NCBI RefSeq assembly: GCF_007431345.1
Contig: NZ_CP041730.1
Coordinates: 2,418,001 to 2,482,000 of the forward strand
Source of the DNA: Chitinimonas arctica
GTDB lineage: Bacteria; Pseudomonadota; Gammaproteobacteria; Burkholderiales; Chitinimonadaceae
Reading direction: 5' to 3'
DNA: 64,000 bases
The translations under genes and the position numbers were made by a program. The notes beneath the pieces were generated by a model. The model saw nothing but the letters and a program-made list of their open reading frames with translations. It had not been told where the DNA came from and did no database searches. Within the stretch, counting starts at the first letter, position 1. Each line of letters begins with the position of its first letter. This document shows, piece by piece, positions 25,752-34,112 of this stretch.

Positions 25752-27311
25752 GTGCCAAATTTAGCTGGTTACAGATGGTTGATCGATCAATATGACTTGC
25801 AAGTCATGCAACCGCTGCGCCTCACCAGTCAGATAGGCGCCACCCGCCAAACCCGTGCTACAGACGGCTTCGCACAGGAAACCTACCCTGCGTCCTACGA
25901 ACCGGAAGAGTCCTTTTCCGGGCACATGACCTTCGCCCTGAAATACGAGGGCGTTTACCCCGAAGTGCTGGCCAGATTGTTTGCCCGCGTTCCAGAGGCC
26001 GAAATATCAGCTTGGGTCATGTCTGAGCGTTCCGGCCAGTATGCCCGGCGAGCAGGTTTCTTGTGGGAATGGTTTTCCGGCCGGGAGCTTGAGGGCGTGC
26101 CTCCCGTGCCAAGCGGCAATTATGTTGATGCCATTGATAGTAAGCGCCAAATCGCCGCTACCACCAAGGTGAATAATGGTCGCTGGCGAGTCCGTGACAA
26201 TATGCCTGGCACAAGGGACTTTTGCCCCTTGATATTCAGAACGGATCGCACCCTGGCTTTGGAGAGGTTTAATTGCGCAGAAGAGCTGCATGCCTTGAAT
26301 GTCGAATACGGCGCCGATGTCTTGCTTCGCAGCGCAGTCTGGCTCACGATCAAAGAAAGCCGGTCCAGTTTCCAGATCGAACATGAGGAAAAGAAAACCG
26401 ACGACATCAAACGCTTTGCAGCTGCGATGGAGCGACGTTGCGGCGAGGATGGCGGTTTTCTCACGAATGAGAAATTGACCTCGCTACAGCATGAGGTTAT
26501 CGGCAAGAAAACCACGCTCAAACATTTCGGAGTAAGGCAGTCACCGGTTTTTGTAGGAAGCGTTTTTCACTACGAAAATGTCGTTCACTACGTTGCCCCG
26601 CACTGTGACGCTGTACCGGCTATGTTGGGCGGGCTCTCATCGTTCCTGGCCCGCACGGCAGGTTTGTCTTCGCTTGTTCGAGCGGCCGCTGCAGCTTTCG
26701 GTTTTGTTTATATTCATCCATTGGCCGATGGCAATGGCCGGGTACACCGCTTCCTGATCAATGATGTATTGCGGAGGGATAACGCCATACCGGCGCCCTA
26801 TATCCTGCCTATCTCCGCAACCATCATGCATAGCCCGGCTGATCGCGCGAAATACGATGAAGTCCTGGATGTATTTTCGAAACCCTTCATGCGACTTTAC
26901 GGTAGTTCATGCGGTACTGGAAAAGTGCAAACTTACCCTGATGGGATCGAATCCGATTTCGTGTTCCATGCCTACGGCGATGCCGGACCGGCGTGGCGCT
27001 ATCCCGATTTCACCTCCCATGTCGAATACATAGGCGATGTCATCGAGCGGACTATTAAACAGGAAATGACCAACGAAGCTCGCATGCTGCAGAGCTGGGG
27101 TCGCGCTCGAGTTGCTGTGAAAGAGGTTCTGGACGGACCCAACTCCGATATCGATCGGATTATCCGCTCTCTGCAAGAAAATAAATGGCTCGCTTCCAAT
27201 GCATTGAAGAAGCAGTTCCCCATGCTTCTAGATAAGGACCTGGTGCAAGACGTTATCGAAGCGGTCAAAGGCGTTTTTACCGACGAACAGGACGGAAAGC
27301 CGTTGGTTTAA
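25752..27311 (+). CDS. Fic-domain protein (probable AMPylator), 519 residues
   Basis: The Fic core motif reads HPLADGNGRVHR at residues 322-333, with all catalytic and phosphate-binding positions kept (H322, D326, N328, R330). An inhibitory-helix-like segment SSFQIEH lies at 205-211; it has S and E in the class II (S/T)xxxE(G/N) pattern but H instead of G/N at the last place. Fic enzymes usually transfer AMP from ATP to a target protein hydroxyl. The N-terminal 190 residues are unfamiliar and the C-terminal part (about 430-519) looks like a winged-helix region. The start is GTG after a modest AAAGAAAC. The next gene follows by 85 bp and may be a partner. Confidence 0.85.
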   Translation: MPNLAGYRWLIDQYDLQVMQPLRLTSQIGATRQTRATDGFAQETYPASYEPEESFSGHMTFALKYEGVYPEVLARLFARVPEAEISAWVMSERSGQYARRAGFLWEWFSGRELEGVPPVPSGNYVDAIDSKRQIAATTKVNNGRWRVRDNMPGTRDFCPLIFRTDRTLALERFNCAEELHALNVEYGADVLLRSAVWLTIKESRSSFQIEHEEKKTDDIKRFAAAMERRCGEDGGFLTNEKLTSLQHEVIGKKTTLKHFGVRQSPVFVGSVFHYENVVHYVAPHCDAVPAMLGGLSSFLARTAGLSSLVRAAAAAFGFVYIHPLADGNGRVHRFLINDVLRRDNAIPAPYILPISATIMHSPADRAKYDEVLDVFSKPFMRLYGSSCGTGKVQTYPDGIESDFVFHAYGDAGPAWRYPDFTSHVEYIGDVIERTIKQEMTNEARMLQSWGRARVAVKEVLDGPNSDIDRIIRSLQENKWLASNALKKQFPMLLDKDLVQDVIEAVKGVFTDEQDGKPLV

Positions 27312-27396
27312 TTTTAGCTGCTTGATTCTTGCCAACGGTAACTCGGTGTAAAAACAGCGTTATCCGCCGTGCCGTATATCAAATTAGGTCGCCTGA

Positions 27397-28719
27397 ATGT
27401 CTACGCTCGAACCGCTATTTCAGTCCTTGCAACGCCGTCCACGCCCTGAAGATGTCATCGAATTGGTGCTCGAGGTGCTTGCCAATTCGCTCACGCCGCG
27501 CGAAGCGGCATTGCTGGAAGCCGCAGCCGCCGGCTCACTCAAGCGCGGCCTGCATCAGTTCAGCTCGATGCTGCAGGACTTCCAACGACCGGTGCCTCCC
27601 GAAAGACAAGCTTGCAAGGCTGCCGAGCTCTTTCCCGAAATCCCCACGCTGTCTGCCGAAGCCTGCAGCGATCCCGAGCGCGTTGCGGAACTGATCGGAC
27701 AGCTTTCCGTAACCATTCGCAAGCACGTCGGTGCGAACGACTTCGGGGAAGACCGGCTCAACGGCGAACAGCGAAAGCTGGCCGGCCTCGACTTCTCCAA
27801 GCGACGCTACAACAAGCTGTTCCGCTTCCTGCAACGCTTCGAGCGCAAGCTTGCCACCTATCGCCTTGAGCAAAGAAAGTATGCAGCAACTCGCGTGGCC
27901 AAAGCCGGGCTGGCTACGCTGATCCGATGGGAGGACTTTTCCGACTCTCCCTATGCGGCCTGTTTCGCCGCCTATTACTCCGCCGCCAAGAATCGCCGGA
28001 GCGTTTTCGCCAACCAAAGCCAGGATTCCGCCTTCGACGACGTTGCCGCCATCCTGCTGAGCCGCTTCCGAACCGCACCGACCGCTCGCGGCTGGAAAGC
28101 CATCGCTCAGGTCATGCCCGATGCGGACGTGGCGGCCCAATTGACGGAAGCGGACAAGCTATCGCTGTTCACTGTTTACCTCGCACAATTGGAAGAAATT
28201 GCTTCCTTGCTTCGGATGACATGGCAGAGAAGCAACTTCAATCGCGACTCCATGATCGTCCAACAAGGCGATGACTCGACTACCTGGAATGCGCTTGCCG
28301 GCGCATGGAATACCGCTCGCCAAGGTTGGCTGTCGCTGGCTTGCGTTATGGGCATGGAAGACTTGGTGGATCAGCTTTGTCTCGGTAAAGTCATGCGTTT
28401 GATGGCAGCGGACGTTGTGGCTTGGCATGTCTCGAGTGGCGGATCTCTCGATCCCGACACCGTAGTCTGGTCGTCGCTCCCTGCTCCGTGGGAGGTTCTC
28501 TCTGGGGAAGCTTCCTGTACACGGGCCGATGTGGAATCCGTTTGCACCCAATATGCCGTAGATCCTGTCGCAAAAGGATGGACTACGCCGCAGGGCCATC
28601 GAAAGGCGGCGCCATTCGTCTCCACCCCTGAGTTGGTACATGGCGTAGCGGTGGGGCATCCCGCATTAGCAGCAGCCATGCGAAAGGCTGGTTGGTTCTC
28701 AGGCAAAGCGAAGATTTGA
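27397..28719 (+). CDS. Unrecognised 440-residue protein downstream of Fic
   Basis: I do not recognise this protein. It is mostly helical by pattern, with an acidic/leucine-rich N-terminus (EDVIELVLEVLANSLTPREAALLEAAAAGSLKRGL), a basic segment in the middle (LDFSKRRYNKLFRFLQRFERKLATYRLEQRKYA) and tryptophan-containing stretches later (ARGWKAIAQVM, TTWNALAGAWNTARQGW). There is no signal peptide or obvious membrane span and no catalytic motif I can name. It follows the Fic gene by 85 bp on the same strand and precedes a tRNA. Base use is like its neighbours. A Fic partner or an island cargo protein are both possible. Confidence 0.7.
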   Translation: MSTLEPLFQSLQRRPRPEDVIELVLEVLANSLTPREAALLEAAAAGSLKRGLHQFSSMLQDFQRPVPPERQACKAAELFPEIPTLSAEACSDPERVAELIGQLSVTIRKHVGANDFGEDRLNGEQRKLAGLDFSKRRYNKLFRFLQRFERKLATYRLEQRKYAATRVAKAGLATLIRWEDFSDSPYAACFAAYYSAAKNRRSVFANQSQDSAFDDVAAILLSRFRTAPTARGWKAIAQVMPDADVAAQLTEADKLSLFTVYLAQLEEIASLLRMTWQRSNFNRDSMIVQQGDDSTTWNALAGAWNTARQGWLSLACVMGMEDLVDQLCLGKVMRLMAADVVAWHVSSGGSLDPDTVVWSSLPAPWEVLSGEASCTRADVESVCTQYAVDPVAKGWTTPQGHRKAAPFVSTPELVHGVAVGHPALAAAMRKAGWFSGKAKI

Positions 28720-28763
28720 CCTTCCTTGACGGCAAGCCAGGAACCAGCGAAAGTTGCTCAGCC

Positions 28764-28835
28764 CTCGAAATAGCTCAGTGGTAGAGCGGCCGGCTCTGGT
28801 CCGGCTGGACGCAGGTTCGAGCCCTGCTTTTGGGG
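28764..28835 (+). tRNA. tRNA with anticodon CTG (tRNA-Gln type), no encoded CCA
   Basis: A full cloverleaf can be drawn: acceptor CTCGAAA/TTTTGGG (with G-U pairs), D arm GCTC-AGTGGTA-GAGC, anticodon arm GCCGG-CTCTGGT-CCGGC, five-base variable loop, T arm GCAGG-TTCGAGC-CCTGC and discriminator G. The anticodon is CTG, reading CAG (Gln). Oddities are C1-G72, G at position 37, and GTG instead of CCA after the discriminator. The last point is unusual for a chromosomal proteobacterial tRNA and suggests mobile-element origin. Confidence 0.7.
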
Positions 28836-28893
28836 GTGTTTTTCTAACGAGGGCAATAGTGCCGCAACCTCGTTAAATGCGTATCCCGCCGCT

Positions 28894-30243
28894 TTAGCCT
28901 ATACAGTCCCCACTGCGTCGAGTCCGTGGGGGTGGCGATTGCCCCGGCAGCTCCATCGCATAGTGCAAGGACAGCAGCTGCCAGCCTTGCGGTCCCAATT
29001 GCCACTGACTGCTATTGACGCCAGTACTATCGGCCAGGGTTTGATCGGCACGACGCCGGCTTTCGACCACGCTATAAACTTCGGCATGGGCGCCATAGCG
29101 CCGCAATTCACGGTGGACCTCACACTCATACAGCGCTTCGGGTTTCGGCTCTTTTAGCAAGTCCAGAAATTCGCTGCCCGACCAAGCCTTGATATCCAGG
29201 CTCGCGGTACGCAGGCTTTGGCCCCAGATACGTGCCTGAGGGTGCAGCAGTGAGCCCAACAACTCCACATTGGACGCGGCACCGTCCTTATGGCCAATCG
29301 CCTGCCACAGCGCGCTAAGCCTCTGGTCCAGTTGCAACTGGCTGTGTGCCTCGATTCGTGGGCCGAGTTCCTTGAGCAGGGCTGGCCAACTGACACGGTA
29401 GAGCTGCGATAAACCGGCAGCATGCGCGCCGGAACGGGTAGAAGCGAAAATCAGCCATTGCCCATCGCTGCTGACCGAAGGGGTGAACTCGAAACCCGGG
29501 CCGTTGATCGGCGCGGGCAGGCGAATCGCCGGCCCAAAATCGGCGCCGACCCGTTCGGCCAGGAAAATGTCCGCATCGCTACCGTTCTTGCCTGCATCGC
29601 GATCGCTCCACCACAGCGCAAAGCGGCCATCGGGCGAAAGCGTGAAGTCACTGTTGGACGGTCCGACATTCACGGGCGCCGGCAGCGCAACGGGTGCGCT
29701 GTGCCCGCCATCGGCAAGGCGCTCGCTACGGTAAATCGACACCTTTCCGGGTCCACCTTTGCGGTATGAACCGAAGTAGAGCTGATTTCCATAACGCTCC
29801 GGTCCCAGTTCATAGGACTTGCTTTGCAGCGACTCGCTCAGGCGCTGCGGTGCGCTCCATTTACCCTCGGACAAGGTCGATTCGTACAGGTCCAGCTGCC
29901 CCAGCGCTTGTTCCCCGTCCACAGGTCGGTCGGAAATGAAAACGAGTGTTTTACCGTTGTTGCTCAGATGCGGGTCGGAGTCACGCCAGCGTTCATTGCT
30001 AAAGGGCAAGCGCTGGGGAGCTTGCCATTGCCCGTTGATCTTTTGCTGCCAAAAGATCTTCGATTGTTTGAAGTCGGCTGCGGAACGGGCGAAGACGCGT
30101 AGGTCACGCTGTTCCTGCAGGTTATAGCTTTGGGTTGTTGGATCGCTCGGTCCCAACTGCATTAATTCGAGAGTCAATGGTGCAGCTTGCACTTGGCCAC
30201 ACAGGCTCAGCAGTAGTACTGCCAAAGTCAAATTTGTACGCAT
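28894..30243 (-). CDS. Secreted WD40-like (PD40) beta-propeller protein with C-terminal SnoaL-like region
   Basis: A 449-residue exported protein with signal MRTNLTLAVLLLSLCGQVQAA. Residues about 70-320 contain PD40-type propeller blades (SDPHLSNNGKTLVFISDRP; DFTLSPDGRFALWWSDRD; FTPSVSSDGQWLIFASTRSG). The last ~120 residues resemble a small cone-shaped SnoaL/DUF4440-like domain (ALWQAIGHKDGAASNVELL, then strand-rich VYSVVESRRRADQTL, WQLGPQGWQLLSLHY). It may bind a periplasmic ligand or protein. It is not TolB: no tol-pal genes are near and the length and C-terminus differ. It starts at the ATG at 30243; the region upstream is shared with the divergent hipBA promoter. Confidence 0.75.
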   Translation of the reverse strand: MRTNLTLAVLLLSLCGQVQAAPLTLELMQLGPSDPTTQSYNLQEQRDLRVFARSAADFKQSKIFWQQKINGQWQAPQRLPFSNERWRDSDPHLSNNGKTLVFISDRPVDGEQALGQLDLYESTLSEGKWSAPQRLSESLQSKSYELGPERYGNQLYFGSYRKGGPGKVSIYRSERLADGGHSAPVALPAPVNVGPSNSDFTLSPDGRFALWWSDRDAGKNGSDADIFLAERVGADFGPAIRLPAPINGPGFEFTPSVSSDGQWLIFASTRSGAHAAGLSQLYRVSWPALLKELGPRIEAHSQLQLDQRLSALWQAIGHKDGAASNVELLGSLLHPQARIWGQSLRTASLDIKAWSGSEFLDLLKEPKPEALYECEVHRELRRYGAHAEVYSVVESRRRADQTLADSTGVNSSQWQLGPQGWQLLSLHYAMELPGQSPPPRTRRSGDCIG

Positions 30244-30379
30244 GTTCAGAATTATCCAAGGTCGTATTAATTTTGGAGAATGGACTTTGAGATCAGCCAG
30301 CGTCGCCAAGCGGGTAGGGCGTTCAGCCTGCAGCAATCGGGCGCCTTGCACAAGTAGCTCGTCTCGACAGCTTCACGTC

Positions 30380-30397
30380 AACAGTATTTTTGCTGTT
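30380..30397. promoter_or_regulatory. HipB-type operator-like palindrome 1
   Basis: AACAG-N8-CTGTT, 18 bp, the least perfect of four related palindromes before hipB. It starts 27 bp before site 2. Confidence 0.55.
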
Positions 30398-30406
30398 TTT
30401 TTGCTA

Positions 30407-30424
30407 AACAGCTTAAATGCTGTT
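30407..30424. promoter_or_regulatory. HipB-type operator-like palindrome 2
   Basis: AACAGC-N6-GCTGTT, 18 bp, perfect six-base arms. It is paired with site 1 at a 27-bp start-to-start spacing. Confidence 0.6.
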
Positions 30425-30526
30425 TTATTCCAATAATTTCCATACCTGAAGTTACATACTAGAACTTCCATCTAACTGTTTATAAATGAATTCTATGAGT
30501 AATTCACAAGAAAATTCTAGTGCATA

Positions 30527-30544
30527 AACAGCAAATTTACTGTA
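30527..30544. promoter_or_regulatory. HipB-type operator-like palindrome 3
   Basis: AACAGC-N6-ACTGTA, 18 bp, one imperfect arm. It is 120 bp downstream of site 2 and 27 bp before site 4. Confidence 0.55.
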
Positions 30545-30553
30545 ATGTCAGTT

Positions 30554-30571
30554 AACAGCGTAAAAGCTGTT
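30554..30571. promoter_or_regulatory. HipB-type operator-like palindrome 4
   Basis: AACAGC-N6-GCTGTT, 18 bp, perfect arms, ending 23 bp before the hipB start codon. Binding here would overlap the 5' untranslated region or promoter. Confidence 0.65.
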
Positions 30572-30594
30572 CCTGATATGCTGAGGCAAGCACC

Positions 30595-31026
30595 ATGACC
30601 ATCACCTACCCACTACACGCCATCGACCAGTTCAAGCCCATCATTGTGGCCGCACGTAAGCAGCTGGGCCTGACGCAAGTAGACGTTGCAGCGCGTCTTG
30701 GGGTAACCCAACAAACCTATGCGCGCATGGAAAACAACCTGGCCGGGCTCAGTTTTGGGCGCGTGCTAGCGCTTTGCCAGATCGTGGGTCTCGAGATTCG
30801 TTTTAACGAGTCACATATGTCGGATAAGGTCTCGAAGCGGCTAAAGTCGTTGGCGCTACCAACGCCGCGAGTGACCAAAAAGTCGAGTATGACCGGCATG
30901 GCAACCCCATCAATTATGGCTTCGCCAAATCAGACGTCTGGAAAGCAGCCTGAAAATACGGCACCGAAGCCAACTTCCAGCTCGTTGGGTAAACGTCTTG
31001 GCAGAAAGGTCATCCCCGAATGGTAA
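30595..31026 (+). CDS. hipB: HipB-like antitoxin (XRE-type HTH) with long tail
   Basis: A 143-residue antitoxin. Residues about 13-70 are a Cro/CI-type helix-turn-helix (ARKQLGLTQVDVAARLGVTQQTYARMENNLAGLSFGRVLALCQIVGLEI). It neutralises HipA and represses the operon by binding palindromes such as the four just upstream. Compared with E. coli HipB (88 residues, ending LEW), it has a roughly 70-residue Ser/Thr/Pro-rich extension yet still ends IPEW, keeping the terminal Glu-Trp. The start ATG at 30595 follows GAGG. The gene overlaps hipA by seven bases. Confidence 0.9.
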   Translation: MTITYPLHAIDQFKPIIVAARKQLGLTQVDVAARLGVTQQTYARMENNLAGLSFGRVLALCQIVGLEIRFNESHMSDKVSKRLKSLALPTPRVTKKSSMTGMATPSIMASPNQTSGKQPENTAPKPTSSSLGKRLGRKVIPEW

Positions 31027-32369
31027 GCGCTACGAATGATCTCGATATCTGGATGAATGGCGAGTTTGTCGGTATCTGGCATCGGCCACGGCACCAGCCC
31101 GACACCCTTATCTATGACGAAAGCTGGATTCGCAGCACCGCCGGGCGTCCCCTATCCCTGAGTCTTCCCTTCGTACCGGGCAATGCCGCCCACAAGGGAG
31201 CGAAGGTCGCCAACTACTTCGACAACCTGTTACCTGATTCGGAGCGCATACGGGCGCGTGTTGCAGCGCGCTACACCAGGGGCGACGAAAGTGCCTTTGC
31301 CTTGCTTAGCGCGATCGGTCGGGATTGCGTGGGAGCGATCCAACTGATGCCTGACGGTCAGGAACCGCCGTCAGTGAAAGAGATCAATGGCGAGCCACTG
31401 GAGGAAGCAGATGTCGCTACAGTGCTGCGAGAAACCACTGCCGCGCCGGGGCCATTTCAGCGCAACGCTCAAAATGTCCACTTTCGCTTGTCCATTGCTG
31501 GGGCTCAAGAAAAGACCGCACTGCTCCGGCATAACAACCAGTGGCATGCCCCGCTTGGCAGCACTCCGACAACGCACATAATGAAGCTACCGCTGGGCCT
31601 CGTTGGCGGCATGCGGGCCAATATGCATGACAGCGTTGAAAACGAATGGCTTTGCTCCAAGATTGTTGAGGCCTACGGCATCCCGGTCGCCTATTGCGAT
31701 ATGGCGCAATTCGAGGACCAAAAAGTGCTGGTCGTGCGGCGATTTGATCGGCGTCTTCACTCAAGTGGCAGCTGGATCATGCGACTGCCCCAAGAGGATA
31801 TGTGTCAGGCTACTGGTACTCCTGCAGGTGCGAAGTACCAAAACGATGGAGGACCGGGTATCACCAAAATCATGTCGCTGCTCGCCGGCTCAGTTGACCC
31901 GATTACAGCAATGGAAACTTTCTTCCTAGCGCAGATTGTCTTCTATCTGCTTGCGGCCACCGACGGACATGCCAAGAACTTCAGCATCGCTACGCTCCCC
32001 GACGATGCATACGCCATGACACCCATTTATGACGTGCTTTCTGCCCATCCAATCATTGGCGCCGGCGCGAACATGCTGCAATACCGTAATGCCAAATTGG
32101 CCATGGCTATCCGGGGATCCACCAACTACTACGAACTCTCCCGAATCCGGGATCGGCATTTTGTAGCTCATGCGAAACAGACCCAGCTCGGCGAAGTTCA
32201 TGGCCGTCATCTGGTCGACAAGGCCATGAGCATGCTTGATGGTGTGATTGAAGTCGTGACAGCTCAATTGCCAGCCAGTTTTCCGGTCTACCTGGCAGAA
32301 GCTGTATTTGACGGAATGCGCCAGCAACGCAGGCGGCTCGCGTCGGCGGCAATTGGCGGCGACGTTTGA
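31020..32369 (+). CDS. hipA: HipA toxin, serine/threonine kinase
   Basis: A 449-residue HipA kinase; E. coli HipA phosphorylates glutamyl-tRNA synthetase and causes growth arrest and persistence. The glycine-rich loop region LSIAGAQEKTALL (157-169) contains the equivalent of the autophosphorylated serine (S158), and PTTHIMKLPLG follows exactly as in E. coli HipA. The catalytic loop is DGHAKNFS (315-322, D315, K319, N320) and the metal-binding aspartate is in TPIYDVLS (D338). All key residues are present, so the toxin should be active. It overlaps hipB by seven bases (31020-31026), ensuring coupled synthesis. Confidence 0.95.
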   Translation: MVSATNDLDIWMNGEFVGIWHRPRHQPDTLIYDESWIRSTAGRPLSLSLPFVPGNAAHKGAKVANYFDNLLPDSERIRARVAARYTRGDESAFALLSAIGRDCVGAIQLMPDGQEPPSVKEINGEPLEEADVATVLRETTAAPGPFQRNAQNVHFRLSIAGAQEKTALLRHNNQWHAPLGSTPTTHIMKLPLGLVGGMRANMHDSVENEWLCSKIVEAYGIPVAYCDMAQFEDQKVLVVRRFDRRLHSSGSWIMRLPQEDMCQATGTPAGAKYQNDGGPGITKIMSLLAGSVDPITAMETFFLAQIVFYLLAATDGHAKNFSIATLPDDAYAMTPIYDVLSAHPIIGAGANMLQYRNAKLAMAIRGSTNYYELSRIRDRHFVAHAKQTQLGEVHGRHLVDKAMSMLDGVIEVVTAQLPASFPVYLAEAVFDGMRQQRRRLASAAIGGDV

Positions 32370-32412
32370 TTTGAGTACATACTTTCTCGCTTTGAACCAT
32401 TGATGTCGGAAG

Positions 32413-33354
32413 CTAAGGCACCTGAGTGAGCGATGCGAAGTGCCTCCTCAAAGCTGCCACTGCAATGCTCACCTTGGCTGGCCCCTCATCTCGTTTGGCC
32501 GTCAACATGGTCAAGTCCAGGGATGGAAGACGTGTCTTAGGCAAGACCCTTATCAGCAATCCTTGTTCAAGCACGGGCTGTACATCGGCGTAGAAGAGGC
32601 GCGCGATTCCCATGCCCTGTTCGCACATCTGCCGCAGCGCGATCTGGTTGGTCGTCGTAGTACGCGCTCGTAGCGTGACAGGTTTGCGCTTCTCATGCTG
32701 GTCAATCAGTTCCAGTGAAAAAGTTGGCAACGCGTTGTCTTCAATAGTGGCAAGTGCAACGTTGTTCCGAACCTCATGCATCAAGGCCAACCAGTGATGG
32801 CTTACCAAATCAGCAGCTTGGACCGGGGTGCCATGTCGTTCCAGGTAGGCCGGTGAAGCACAAAGCACCGTTTCCATGTCGCACAGCTTGCGTCCTATCC
32901 AACTTGAATCGGGTAGCTCACCCACACGCAGGGCGATATCGATCCGTGAGTCGATGAGATTAATCAGGGCATCATCGACGATGAGGCTCAGCCGGAGCTG
33001 AGGCCACTCCGCCAGGACCGGCGCCAGCGCTGGGGCCACATGTGCACCGAAGCCCAACGGTGCCGCAATTCGCAGTTCTCCGCTCGGTGCGTCACGCGCG
33101 CGCTCCAGTGATTCAGCCGCAGCGTTTGCGGCCTGGAGCAGTCGCAGGCAATGCGGATAACAGCGTTCTCCGGCCTCGGTCAACGTCAGTCTGCGGGTCG
33201 AGCGGTGCAGAAGGTTAACACCCGACTGGCGCTCAAGCGCGCTGATGGTTTGACTGACCGCAGAGGGCGTCAGGCCGAGGCGTCGCGCAGCCGCACTCAT
33301 AGAGCCTGCCGCGACAACCTCGGCAAACACCGCATAGGGTTTGAGATCGTTCAT
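32413..33354 (-). CDS. LysR-family transcriptional regulator
   Basis: A 313-residue LysR regulator. The N-terminal winged helix-turn-helix is canonical (FAEVVAAGSMSAAARRLGLTPSAVSQTISALERQSGVNLLHRSTRRLTLTEAGERCY), and the remainder is a periplasmic-binding-protein-like effector domain (LRIAAPLGFGAHVAPALAPVLAEWPQLRLSLIVDD). It is divergent from the NAD(P)-reductase/GST pair, 119 bp from start to start, which is the classical LysR layout, so those genes are its likely targets. Effectors of this subgroup are often small aromatic or oxidised compounds, but none can be assigned here. Confidence 0.93.
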   Translation of the reverse strand: MNDLKPYAVFAEVVAAGSMSAAARRLGLTPSAVSQTISALERQSGVNLLHRSTRRLTLTEAGERCYPHCLRLLQAANAAAESLERARDAPSGELRIAAPLGFGAHVAPALAPVLAEWPQLRLSLIVDDALINLIDSRIDIALRVGELPDSSWIGRKLCDMETVLCASPAYLERHGTPVQAADLVSHHWLALMHEVRNNVALATIEDNALPTFSLELIDQHEKRKPVTLRARTTTTNQIALRQMCEQGMGIARLFYADVQPVLEQGLLIRVLPKTRLPSLDLTMLTAKRDEGPAKVSIAVAALRRHFASLTQVP

Positions 33355-33371
33355 TTGTTACCCTGACTTAA

Positions 33372-33388
33372 ATTTAATTTCATTAAAT
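33372..33388. promoter_or_regulatory. LysR-type binding palindrome
   Basis: ATTTAAT-TTC-ATTAAAT in the intergenic region between the divergent lysR-type gene and the reductase gene. It has the dyad and T-N11-A character of LysR boxes. Confidence 0.5.
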
Positions 33389-33473
33389 CGCGGATATTCA
33401 TTAGATTTTTTAACTGAAATAATAAAACAACTTGCTGCACTGGGAAACCTAAACCACTGAAAAGGAAACTCTC

Positions 33474-34100
33474 ATGAAAATCGCATTGATCGGAGCCACG
33501 GGCTATGTCGGCAACAAACTGCTGGCGGAAGCACTGTCTCGCGGACACGAGTTAACTGCCATCACCAAGGAAACCGGACACGCACCACACCCGCATGCCA
33601 ATCTCGAGTTCGTGCAGGTGGATGCGACGGATGTAAAAGCCTTGAGCGGCGCGATCCGCGGTCACGATCTGGTAATCAGCGCTTTCAACCCCGGTCTGGA
33701 CGCCGATGGAAGCGGCACCCGGGCCATCATCGACGGCGTCAAGCGTGCCGGCATTGGCCGCTTTTTGACCGTGGGTGGTGCCGGAACGCTGCTTCTGCCC
33801 TCGGGTCAACGTGTGGTGGACCAACCGGACTTCCCGGCCGAGTGGAAAGAGGGTTCACTGCGCACGGCAGCGTTCTTCGAAACACTACAGAAAGAAAAGG
33901 AACTGGACTGGGTGTTCCTCAGCCCTGCCGCCATGCTGGTACCTGGAGAGCGCACCGGCCGGTATCGCATTGGCAAGGATCACCTGCTGACCGATGCGAA
34001 AGGCGAGAGCCGAATTTCGCTGGAAGACTTTGCATCAGCGATGCTGGACGAAGCGGAGCAGCCCCGGCACCACAGCGAGCGCTTCACGGTGGCCTACTGA
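33474..34100 (+). CDS. NAD(P)-binding oxidoreductase (NmrA/SDR-like)
   Basis: A 208-residue Rossmann-fold protein. It starts MKIALIGATGYVGNKLLAEA with the GATGYVG dinucleotide-binding loop, followed by a strand-helix pattern typical of the atypical short-chain dehydrogenase group that includes NADH-flavin reductase-like proteins (YwnB/BVR-B type): LEFVQVDATDVKALSGAIRGHDLVISAF, and RFLTVGGAGTLLLPSGQRVVD. The YxxxK site of classical SDRs is absent. It precedes a glutathione S-transferase gene by 12 bp, and the LysR gene diverges from the pair, suggesting detoxification or redox stress. Confidence 0.88.
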   Translation: MKIALIGATGYVGNKLLAEALSRGHELTAITKETGHAPHPHANLEFVQVDATDVKALSGAIRGHDLVISAFNPGLDADGSGTRAIIDGVKRAGIGRFLTVGGAGTLLLPSGQRVVDQPDFPAEWKEGSLRTAAFFETLQKEKELDWVFLSPAAMLVPGERTGRYRIGKDHLLTDAKGESRISLEDFASAMLDEAEQPRHHSERFTVAY

Positions 34101-34112
34101 GGAGCCAAGACC

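Noticed and set aside
28894..30243. TolB of the Tol-Pal system
   Set aside because: It shares only PD40-type blades; the C-terminal domain is different and no tolQRA or pal gene is adjacent.
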